Source: an uncultured Lachnospiraceae bacterium (GTDB taxonomy: Bacteria; Bacillota; Clostridia; Lachnospirales; Lachnospiraceae). Taken from it: DNA of 18,060 nt. This document shows positions 12,209-18,060 of this stretch, in pieces. How positions within the stretch are numbered: the stretch's first letter is position 1; every line of letters starts with the position of its first letter. The translations under genes and the position numbers were made by a program. Under the pieces are notes generated by a model, which was not told where the DNA came from, ran no database searches, and worked only from the letters and a program-made list of their open reading frames with translations. The stretch spans positions 1 through 18,060 of the forward strand of contig CAJUJM010000053.1 in assembly GCA_910586755.1 (NCBI GenBank), given 5' to 3'.

Positions 12209-13594
12209 ATGCTTTTTAGCTCTCAGATATTCCTCTGGTTTTTTTTGCCCCTGGTTCTTTTAGGTTATGGGATAGCCCCGGGACTGAAGGCCAAAAATAC
12301 GGTTCTGTTGGTATTCAGCCTGCTGTTTTATGCCAGAGGGGAACCCAAATACATTATTTTGATGATCCTTTCCATCTGCCTGAACTACGTGTTTGGGCTG
12401 GGAATCCAGAAAGCCGGGGAAAACAGAGGGAAGAGGACGATCCTTTTGTGGGCGTGTGCCGGGATTAATCTTTGTCTGCTGGGATATTTCAAATATTTTA
12501 ATTTTTTCCTTCAGATTGGGAACCGCCTGCTGGGGGGAGAAGTTTTGGCTTACCGGGATATTGCATTGCCTATTGGAATTTCTTTTTACACTTTCCAGGC
12601 CATGTCCTACGTGATTGATGTTTGGAAAGGGGAGAATAAAGCTCAAAAGAATCTGTGGGATCTGGCTCTTTATATTTCCTTTTTCCCTCAGCTTATCGCA
12701 GGCCCCATTGTAAAATATCATGATATCGAAAAACAGCTTGTGGAAAGAAAAACCGATCTGTCCGGTTTTTGTTATGGTATTAAAAGGTTTTGTTATGGTC
12801 TGGGAAAAAAGGTGATTATTTCCAATTCCATGGCCCTGGCTGCGGATCAGATCTACGGCCTTCCGCTTCAACATGTAGGAACCGCTCTGGCATGGAGCGC
12901 GGTGGGGCTGTATACCCTGCAGATTTACTTTGATTTTTCCGGGTACTCAGACATGGCCATTGGCCTGGGCAGGATGTTCGGCTTTCGATTTATGGAGAAC
13001 TTTAACTATCCCTATTTATCCAAATCCGTTACCGAATTTTGGCGCCGCTGGCATATTTCCCTGTCCACCTGGTTCCGGGTCTATGTATACATCCCTCTGG
13101 GGGGCAACCGAAAGGGAGTATACAGAACCTATTTGAATTTGTTTATCGTATTCTGCCTTACCGGCCTGTGGCACGGAGCCGCCTTGAATTTTGTATTCTG
13201 GGGTATTTATTACGGTATCCTGATTGTTCTGGAGCGTATGACCGGAAAAAAGCCGGGATGGCTGGGCACTATGTTTTTGGTAGTAATTGGCTGGCTGATG
13301 TTTAGAGTTACCAGCATGCGGGGAATCCTGATCTTATTAAAGAACATGTTTGTCCCCTGTGCAGGGCTCTATCCTGTTGAACTTTACATTACTCCCAAAA
13401 CCTTGCTTCTGGCTGCTGCCGGTATCCTTCTGTGCGGTCCTTTGCAGGCTTTGTTCCCCGGACTAAAAAAATGTCTTTTTGACGAAGAGCATATCGGAGT
13501 GTTGGATATTGTTTCTATGGCTGCTATTTTCCTGTATTCTGTGCTGCTTTTAATCAGCAGCACTTACAACCCGTTTATTTATTTCCGGTTTTAA
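12209..13594 (+). CDS. MBOAT family O-acyltransferase (AlgI/DltB-like)
   Basis: A 461-residue polytopic membrane protein of the AlgI/DltB group, which move acyl groups, often acetyl, across the membrane to extracellular polymers. Family marks are IALPIGISFYTFQAMSYVID, FFPQLIAGPIVKY, FDFSGYSDMAIGLGRMFGF, TEFWRRWHISLSTWFR (His282) and LTGLWHGAALNF. That last block holds the presumed catalytic His322. Many hydrophobic segments span the protein. The ATG at 12209 has AAAGGTGG ending 5 bases upstream; a GTG at 12200 would overlap that site. The SGNH partner follows after 17 bases. The acceptor cannot be read from the window; a cell-wall or surface polysaccharide is likely by analogy. Confidence 0.93.
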   Translation: MLFSSQIFLWFFLPLVLLGYGIAPGLKAKNTVLLVFSLLFYARGEPKYIILMILSICLNYVFGLGIQKAGENRGKRTILLWACAGINLCLLGYFKYFNFFLQIGNRLLGGEVLAYRDIALPIGISFYTFQAMSYVIDVWKGENKAQKNLWDLALYISFFPQLIAGPIVKYHDIEKQLVERKTDLSGFCYGIKRFCYGLGKKVIISNSMALAADQIYGLPLQHVGTALAWSAVGLYTLQIYFDFSGYSDMAIGLGRMFGFRFMENFNYPYLSKSVTEFWRRWHISLSTWFRVYVYIPLGGNRKGVYRTYLNLFIVFCLTGLWHGAALNFVFWGIYYGILIVLERMTGKKPGWLGTMFLVVIGWLMFRVTSMRGILILLKNMFVPCAGLYPVELYITPKTLLLAAAGILLCGPLQALFPGLKKCLFDEEHIGVLDIVSMAAIFLYSVLLLISSTYNPFIYFRF

Positions 13595-13611
13595 ACTAAA
13601 GGAGGAGAACA

Positions 13612-14721
13612 ATGAAGAAATTAATGGCTATCCTTTTCGTTCTCTTTTTGGCAGTGCCGGGCTTATGGATTACTGTGGAAGGACTGACAGGAAATGCAGA
13701 AACATTCAGCGATGCAGAACAACGCATGCTGACCGGGTTTCCCACTGAAGTTACATGGGATAATTTAGACAGTTTTGCCGATCAGGTGGAGGACTACATC
13801 AACGATCATGCCCCATACCGGGATGAGCTGGTGGCCTTTAATGCCGGGCTGGACTATCATCTGTTTCACTCTACTGACACACCAAGTGTGATTTTGGGAG
13901 AAAACGGCTGGCTTTTTTATGCCGGGCAAAACAGTGCAGAGGACTTCCGGGGCCTTGGGGGAAGGACAGAAGAATGGCATCAGGAAGCGGCATATCTGGT
14001 AAATACCATTGATGCCGGTTTAGAGGCTCAGGGGATAGAATTTGTAATTGTCCTGGCTCCCAATAAAGAGAGAATTTACAGGGAATATATGCCTGATTAT
14101 ATGAACATTGTAAATGAAAAGAACCGTTTGGATATTTTGGCGGATTATTTGAGGGAGTCTACCAATGTACCCATTGTATATCCAAAAGAATGTTTTGAAG
14201 ATAAAACCTACCAGTGGTATTACAAAACAGACACTCACTGGAATAATGCCGGAGGTTTTTTGGCGGGCCAGGAATTAATAAAGGCTTTAGGCGGGACAGT
14301 GACGGATATTTCGGAGGTAGAAGTGACCTATACGCCCAGAGGAACCGGTGATTTAGTCCGCATGGCCCATCTTCCGTCAGAGGACTTTGATGAGACGGAG
14401 GCGTTAGTTAACGGCTATTTGCCGGAAACTCAGCTGACCATGACAGAGGATACCAGCTATTATCCGACTCTGAAGTTCTATACCAGTAAAAACGCGCCGG
14501 ATCCCAGACATGTGGTAATCTATCGAGATTCTTTTACGGATGCTATCAATGCCACTATGGCCCGGTACTTTGCCCGGGTGGATACTTATTGGTGGGATTC
14601 CGGGGCGGAAGCGAAAATGGGGGAAGAGAAACCGGATATAGTGGTTTATGAAATATTAGAGAGATATATTGACGAGAGGATGCTGAATGATTTGCAGACA
14701 CTGTCTCAGGTGTGGCAATAA
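13612..14721 (+). CDS. SGNH/DHHW (AlgX/AlgJ-like) O-acetylation partner protein
   Basis: A 369-residue exported protein. The N-terminal hydrophobic segment (~3-25) is a signal peptide or anchor. FSDAEQRMLTGFP and INDHAPYRDELVAFN follow, typical of DHHW/AlgX-like proteins. GENGWLFYAG marks the start of the SGNH-like fold. The catalytic Asp-x-His pair is visible in YKTDTHWNNAG (Asp207, His209), and a serine candidate occurs in YRDSFTD (Ser307). Such proteins act outside the membrane and transfer to the polymer the acyl group delivered by the MBOAT partner. The start has AGGAGGAG a few bases upstream and the gene lies 17 bases after the MBOAT gene, so they form an operon. Confidence 0.9.
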   Translation: MKKLMAILFVLFLAVPGLWITVEGLTGNAETFSDAEQRMLTGFPTEVTWDNLDSFADQVEDYINDHAPYRDELVAFNAGLDYHLFHSTDTPSVILGENGWLFYAGQNSAEDFRGLGGRTEEWHQEAAYLVNTIDAGLEAQGIEFVIVLAPNKERIYREYMPDYMNIVNEKNRLDILADYLRESTNVPIVYPKECFEDKTYQWYYKTDTHWNNAGGFLAGQELIKALGGTVTDISEVEVTYTPRGTGDLVRMAHLPSEDFDETEALVNGYLPETQLTMTEDTSYYPTLKFYTSKNAPDPRHVVIYRDSFTDAINATMARYFARVDTYWWDSGAEAKMGEEKPDIVVYEILERYIDERMLNDLQTLSQVWQ

Positions 14722-14746
14722 TCAGGTCTTTTCTGAATTACTACTA

Positions 14747-14854
14747 TAAAAGTCCGCCGCCGATTAGTCGGCATAAGTTCAGGTATGCCCCATGCGCCTG
14801 CCAGACTTTTCTGTGTGGTGGCGCGTCCGCTGCGGGCGTATGCAGGTTTGTTAC
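14747..14854 (+). repeat. Dispersed ~107-bp structured repeat, copy C
   Basis: Third copy of the repeat at 3203-3309 and 8515-8622 (minus). It is the most diverged copy, but the structure holds. The small hairpin becomes GCCGA-TTAG-TCGGC, and the large stem pairs CATGCGCCTGC with GCGGGCGTATG over 11 positions, two of them G-T wobbles. An outer TTACT/AGTAA pair flanks it. It fills the gap between the SGNH gene and the RNase Z-like gene. Confidence 0.82.
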
Positions 14855-14877
14855 GAAAAAGTAAGGGAGAATATGAG

Positions 14878-15789
14878 ATGCTGGATATTTGTTTGCTGGG
14901 AACCGGAGGCATGATGCCTCTTCCTTATCGCTGGCTTACCTCTATGATGGCAAGGTGCGATGGCAGCAATCTTTTGATTGACTGTGGAGAGGGGACTCAG
15001 GTTGCTTTAAAAGAAAAGGGCTGGAGCCCCAAACCGATTGATGTAATTTGTTTTACTCATTATCATGCTGATCATATCAGCGGACTTCCGGGCCTGCTTC
15101 TCACCATGGGAAATGCAGAGCGGACGGAAGCTCTGACTTTAATAGGTCCCAAAGGCTTAGAGCGGGTGGTGGGAGCGCTGCGGGTGATTGCTCCGGAACT
15201 TCCTTTTGAACTGCGGTTTATAGAACTGACAGAAGCCCGGCAGGAGTTAAAGCTTGGTCCCTATACCATTGATGCCTACCGGGTCAACCACAATGTAATC
15301 TGCTATGGCTATACCATTTCCATTCCAAGGAAAGGCCGTTTTGACGTAGAGAGGGCTAAAGCCCAGAACATTCCTCAACGTTTCTGGAAACATCTTCAGA
15401 TGGGGGAAACTATAATGGATGGTGGACGGGTTTTGACCCCGGATATGGTGCTGGGCGCTGCCAGAAGAGGCCTGAAAGTGTCCTACTGTACCGATACCCG
15501 TCCAGTCCCGGTTATAGTAGAATATGCCAGGGATGCGGATCTGTTTATCTGCGAGGGTATGTACGGGGAGAAGGATAAGGCGGGGAAAGCCAGAGAAAAC
15601 AAGCATATGACCTTTTATGAGGCGGCGGCTCTGGCAAAAGAGGCCGGACCCCGGGAAATGTGGCTGACTCATTACAGCCCGTCCTTAACACGCCCGGAAG
15701 AATTTATGGATGAAGTAAGAAAAATATTCCCCAAATCCAAGGCAGCAAAGGACGGCTTTAGCCTGACCCTGGATTTTGACCAAGAATAG
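14878..15789 (+). CDS. rnz: RNase Z-like metallo-beta-lactamase-fold hydrolase
   Basis: A 303-residue enzyme of the RNase Z / ElaC group, which removes 3' trailers from tRNA precursors lacking an encoded CCA. The metal-binding motif THYHADH is at residues 60-66. LLIDCGEGTQV precedes it, GLPGLLLTMGNAERTE follows, and later ligands are in SYCTDTRPV (Asp) and ENKHMTFYEAA (His). LTHYSPS near the C-terminus completes the set. The opening GTGGMMPLPYRWLTS differs from textbook RNase Z, so another hydrolase role is possible. The tRNA gene in this window does not encode CCA, which suits an RNase Z. The ATG at 14878 has GGGAG 8 bases upstream; the open frame before it only translates repeat copy C. tsaD follows after 12 bases. 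Confidence 0.85.
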   Translation: MLDICLLGTGGMMPLPYRWLTSMMARCDGSNLLIDCGEGTQVALKEKGWSPKPIDVICFTHYHADHISGLPGLLLTMGNAERTEALTLIGPKGLERVVGALRVIAPELPFELRFIELTEARQELKLGPYTIDAYRVNHNVICYGYTISIPRKGRFDVERAKAQNIPQRFWKHLQMGETIMDGGRVLTPDMVLGAARRGLKVSYCTDTRPVPVIVEYARDADLFICEGMYGEKDKAGKARENKHMTFYEAAALAKEAGPREMWLTHYSPSLTRPEEFMDEVRKIFPKSKAAKDGFSLTLDFDQE

Positions 15790-15801
15790 CGGAGGAATCC
15801 T

Positions 15802-16836
15802 ATGGAGAAATCAAACACAGAAGATGTTTTGATCCTGGCAATCGAAAGCTCTTGTGATGAGACTGCCGCCTCGGTGGTAAAGAATGGCAGGGAGGTATTG
15901 TCCAATGTGATTTCCTCTCAAATCGCCCTTCACACCCTTTACGGCGGGGTGGTGCCGGAGCTGGCATCCAGAAAGCATATTGAAAAAATTAATCAGGTGA
16001 TTGAAAGCGCGCTGAGGGAAGCAGGCGTTACTTTGGACGAAATTACTGCCATCGGCGTCACCTATGGCCCCGGTCTGGTAGGAGCCCTGCTGGTAGGAGT
16101 GGCGGAAGCCAAGGCCATTGCTTATGCGGCAAAAAAGCCGTTAATCGGGGTTCATCATATTGAGGGCCATATATCTGCCAATTTTATTGAACATCCGGAG
16201 CTGGAGCCGCCTTTTGTGTGCCTGGTGGTTTCCGGCGGCCACACTCATCTGGTGATTGTAAAAGACTATGGCGAGTTTGAAATTATCGGCCGTACCAGAG
16301 ACGACGCGGCAGGCGAGGCATTCGATAAGGTGGCCAGAGCAGTGGGATTAGGTTATCCCGGCGGACCAAAGGTGGACAAGACCGCCAGGGAAGGCAATCC
16401 CCATGCCATTGAATTCCCCAGGGCCAAGATTGAAGGATGTCCTTATGATTTTAGCTTTAGCGGTTTAAAATCTGCGGTATTAAATCATATTAACCATGCA
16501 AACATGATAGGGGAAGAAATTTCGGTTCCCGATTTGGCAGCTTCCTTTCAAAATGCAGTAGTAGAATCCCTGGTGAGCAGGGCTGTTATGGCGGCCAGGG
16601 AATATGGTTATACCAGACTGGCTATTGCAGGAGGCGTGGCATCTAATTCGGCTCTCAGGACTGGTATGGCAGAGGCCTGTAAAAAAGAAGGAATTGAATT
16701 TTACTACCCATCCCCGATTTTTTGTACCGACAATGGGGCAATGATCGGCGTAGCTGCCTATTATGAATACAAGAAGGGAATCCGGCATGGATGGGATTTA
16801 AACGCTGTTCCCAATTTGAAGTTGGGGGAGAGATGA
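15802..16836 (+). CDS. tsaD: tRNA N6-adenosine threonylcarbamoyltransferase TsaD
   Basis: Catalytic subunit that transfers the threonylcarbamoyl group to adenosine 37 of tRNA. The N-terminus ILAIESSCDETAASVV and the block GGVVPELASRKHIE are diagnostic. The metal-binding motif HHIEGH is at residues 118-123. VSGGHTHLV, GEAFDKVARAVGLGYPGGP, DFSFSGLKSAV and AIAGGVASNSALR complete the ASKHA fold. Length (344) is typical. CGGAGG precedes the ATG. Its partners tsaE and tsaB lie about 6-7 kb upstream on the same strand. The TsaC/YwlC enzyme that makes the precursor is not in the window. Confidence 0.97.
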   Translation: MEKSNTEDVLILAIESSCDETAASVVKNGREVLSNVISSQIALHTLYGGVVPELASRKHIEKINQVIESALREAGVTLDEITAIGVTYGPGLVGALLVGVAEAKAIAYAAKKPLIGVHHIEGHISANFIEHPELEPPFVCLVVSGGHTHLVIVKDYGEFEIIGRTRDDAAGEAFDKVARAVGLGYPGGPKVDKTAREGNPHAIEFPRAKIEGCPYDFSFSGLKSAVLNHINHANMIGEEISVPDLAASFQNAVVESLVSRAVMAAREYGYTRLAIAGGVASNSALRTGMAEACKKEGIEFYYPSPIFCTDNGAMIGVAAYYEYKKGIRHGWDLNAVPNLKLGER

Positions 16837-16873
16837 CAGGGCCTGACCGGTAGTGATTGGATAGGGCCCCTGT
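16836..16873 (+). other. Hairpin between tsaD and ispD
   Basis: ACAGGG (16836-16841) pairs with CCCTGT (16868-16873), extended by CCT/AGG across a 2-base bulge. No T-run follows, so it is probably not a terminator. It occupies most of the 60-base gap and could stabilise or separate the two messages. Confidence 0.35.
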
Positions 16874-16896
16874 AACTTGATAGGAGAAGGAAACAC

Positions 16897-17619
16897 ATGG
16901 AAACAACGGCGGCAATTGTCCTGGCGGCAGGCCAGGGGAAACGGATGGAGAGTAAAGTACGGAAGCAGTTTCTTCTATTAAATGGAAAGCCTCTTATTAC
17001 ATACTCGTTAAAGGCGTTTGAAGAAAGCAGGGTAGACCGAATTGTTTTGGTGACTGGAGAGGACGAGATTCCATATTGCAGGAAAGAGATTGTGGAAAAG
17101 TATGGCTTTTCCAAAGTTGCTGCCGTGATTGCCGGTGGGAGAGAGCGATACCATTCTGTGTATGAAGGGTTAAAGGCAGCCGGGGATGCAGAGTATGTTT
17201 TGATTCACGATGGAGCCAGACCTCTTTTAACAGAAAAGATTATTGACAGAGCCATTAAAGGAGCGAAAGAATATGGAGCCTGTGCGGCAGGGATGCCGGT
17301 TAAGGACACCATAAAATTTTCCGATGCAGATAACTTTGTGGCTTCTACTCCGGATCGCAGCAGGCTATGGCAGATTCAGACTCCCCAGGCTTTTTCTTAC
17401 TCCTGGATCCGGCAGGCCTATGACAAGCTGTTCTCTTCAGAAGAATACCAGAGGGGCGTTACCGATGATGCTATGGTTTTGGAAGCCATGTCTTCTCACA
17501 AGGTGCGTTTGATAGAGGGAAGCTATTTGAATATGAAAGTGACGACGCCGGAAGACATAGCGGTGGCAGAGGCTTTGCTGAACTTTTCCGCTGAGAGTAT
17601 GAATAAGGAAAAAGAATAA
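16897..17619 (+). CDS. ispD: 2-C-methyl-D-erythritol 4-phosphate cytidylyltransferase
   Basis: Third enzyme of the MEP isoprenoid pathway, joining CTP and methylerythritol phosphate. The nucleotide-binding motif AAGQGKRM is at residues 10-17, with KQFLLLNGKPLI next. HDGARPLL (104-111), PVKDTIK, QTPQAF and TDDAMVLE follow, and the C-terminal signature LNMKVTTPEDIAVAEALL closes the protein. Length (240 residues) is normal. TAGGAGAAGG lies before the ATG. No IspF partner is adjacent. No convincing terminator follows; the next 120 bases are A-rich and lead into tRNA promoters. Confidence 0.95.
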   Translation: METTAAIVLAAGQGKRMESKVRKQFLLLNGKPLITYSLKAFEESRVDRIVLVTGEDEIPYCRKEIVEKYGFSKVAAVIAGGRERYHSVYEGLKAAGDAEYVLIHDGARPLLTEKIIDRAIKGAKEYGACAAGMPVKDTIKFSDADNFVASTPDRSRLWQIQTPQAFSYSWIRQAYDKLFSSEEYQRGVTDDAMVLEAMSSHKVRLIEGSYLNMKVTTPEDIAVAEALLNFSAESMNKEKE

Positions 17620-17741
17620 AAAGAAGAAAATAGGGAAAGCTACCAGATGTAGTAGAAAAGAGGCAAAATTTGCTACTGGTTGAGGCTGAAAAATGCTAGA
17701 AAAAAGCTGATAAAAAAGTTGAAAAAAATGGAAAAATGTCA

Positions 17742-17770
17742 TTGACAAATTAGCTCTCTCGTGGTAGACT
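17742..17770 (+). promoter_or_regulatory. Upstream (P1) promoter of the tRNA-Ser unit
   Basis: TTGACA (17742-17747), a 17-base spacer and TAGACT (17765-17770). About 40 bases of A-tracts upstream resemble an UP element, common before stable-RNA promoters. Transcription from here would add ~110 bases of leader before the tRNA; that leader shows no gene I can identify. Confidence 0.65.
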
Positions 17771-17843
17771 AATCGAGTCGCTTGACCAGCGGCCCACTAA
17801 AGAGAACCACTCAGAATGAGCTTCGTGAAAATTTAAAAAGTTC

Positions 17844-17872
17844 TTGACAAACTTGGGTGAGTCTGGTAAAAT
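17844..17872 (+). promoter_or_regulatory. Downstream (P2) promoter of the tRNA-Ser unit
   Basis: Consensus TTGACA (17844-17849), a 17-base spacer and TAAAAT (17867-17872), ending 14 bases before the mature tRNA 5' end. Together with the promoter 102 bases upstream it gives the tandem layout typical of Firmicutes rRNA and tRNA operons. Confidence 0.8.
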
Positions 17873-17886
17873 AGATAAGCACGTTT

Positions 17887-17972
17887 GGAGAGATATCGAA
17901 GTGGTCATAACGAGGCGGTCTTGAAAACCGTTTGTCCGCAAGGGCGCGTGGGTTCGAATCCCACTCTCTCCG
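17887..17972 (+). tRNA. tRNA-Ser (anticodon UGA)
   Basis: An 86-base class II tRNA. The acceptor stem GGAGAGA pairs with TCTCTCC, leaving G as discriminator base. The anticodon loop CTTGAAA (17920-17926) carries TGA at 17922-17924, read as UGA for UCA serine codons. The long variable arm (TTTGTCCGCAAGGGCGC) and the T-loop GGTTCGAATCC are clear. CCA is not encoded (CTG follows), so it must be added after 3' processing. Confidence 0.96.
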
Positions 17973-18032
17973 CTGGATCGGTTTTGAGACAAAGTCCTGG
18001 TTATAAATTAATAAATTTGAGTTTTCAACCGA

Positions 18033-18060
18033 GCAGAAGTACCCAAGTGGTTGAAGGGGC
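18033..18060 (+). tRNA. Second serine-type tRNA, cut by window end
   Basis: The first 28 bases of a class II tRNA run to the window edge. After the acceptor strand comes the D-arm TACCCAAGTGGTTGAAGGGG, the form usual in bacterial tRNA-Ser. The anticodon lies outside the window, so the isoacceptor cannot be read; GCU or GGA would be typical neighbours of the UGA tRNA. It lies 60 bases after the first tRNA and is probably co-transcribed. Confidence 0.72.

Noticed and set aside
12260..12874. Minus-strand 204-residue frame inside the MBOAT gene
   Set aside because: Antisense to a clearly conserved membrane protein; no start signal.
14785..14877. Longer start for the RNase Z-like gene
   Set aside because: The extension lies in dispersed repeat copy C; the ATG at 14878 has a good ribosome site and matches the family start.
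17636..17690. Terminator for ispD
   Set aside because: ACCAG/CTGGT pairing exists, but with a 3-base bulge and no T-run after it.
17750..17992. Minus-strand 80-residue frame containing GESGIRTHAPLRTNGFQDR
   Set aside because: It is the reverse complement of tRNA-Ser(UGA). This peptide is a well-known false gene product in databases.

Overview
The window reads as a chromosomal segment of a Clostridia bacterium, most probably Lachnospiraceae. This rests on gene families and signal style: mid-range base composition, AGGAGG-type ribosome binding sites, sigma-A promoters with 17-base spacers, and a PD-(D/E)XK 'Rpn-like' protein of a type multiplied in that family. The placement comes from recognising protein families, not from a database search.

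Layout. (1) Bases 1-3121 hold an amino-acid operon: the tail of a PheB-like ACT-domain protein, homoserine dehydrogenase (hom), aspartate kinase (lysC) and a small DUF2752 membrane protein. A long hairpin (3144-3194) ends it. (2) Bases 3203-5290 are the most rearranged part. They hold a minus-strand DUF4190 membrane protein with a 30-bp tandem repeat, then an Rpn-like gene lying between two nearly identical 80-bp direct repeats. The Rpn-like protein appears to lack its catalytic middle. Each repeat copy carries promoter -35 elements pointing outward at both ends. The right copy supplies the -35 for tex. (3) Bases 5287-10177 hold tex, a YcxB-like membrane protein, tsaE, tsaB, rimI and a small zinc-ribbon protein. 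TsaE and TsaB belong to the t6A tRNA-modification pathway. (4) Bases 10278-11930 encode a YfbK-type von Willebrand A lipoprotein. A decayed C-terminal piece of a GntR/FCD regulator follows. (5) Bases 12103-14721 are a two-gene O-acetylation module (MBOAT acyltransferase plus SGNH/DHHW protein) with its own promoter and a hairpin leader. (6) Bases 14878-17619 hold an RNase Z-like metallo-hydrolase, tsaD and ispD. (7) Bases 17742-18060 hold tandem strong promoters, tRNA-Ser(UGA) and the start of a second serine-type tRNA.

Theme and main finds. TsaE, TsaB, TsaD, RNase Z and the tRNA genes form a loose tRNA maturation neighbourhood, with a cell-surface module between its halves. The two observations most worth following are repeats. 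First, a ~107-bp repeat occurs three times between genes (3203-3309 plus, 8515-8622 minus, 14747-14854 plus); its hairpins survive by compensating and wobble changes. Second, the 80-bp promoter-bearing direct repeats bracket the internally deleted Rpn-like gene. No CRISPR array, prophage, insertion-sequence transposase or clear new enzymatic system was seen.
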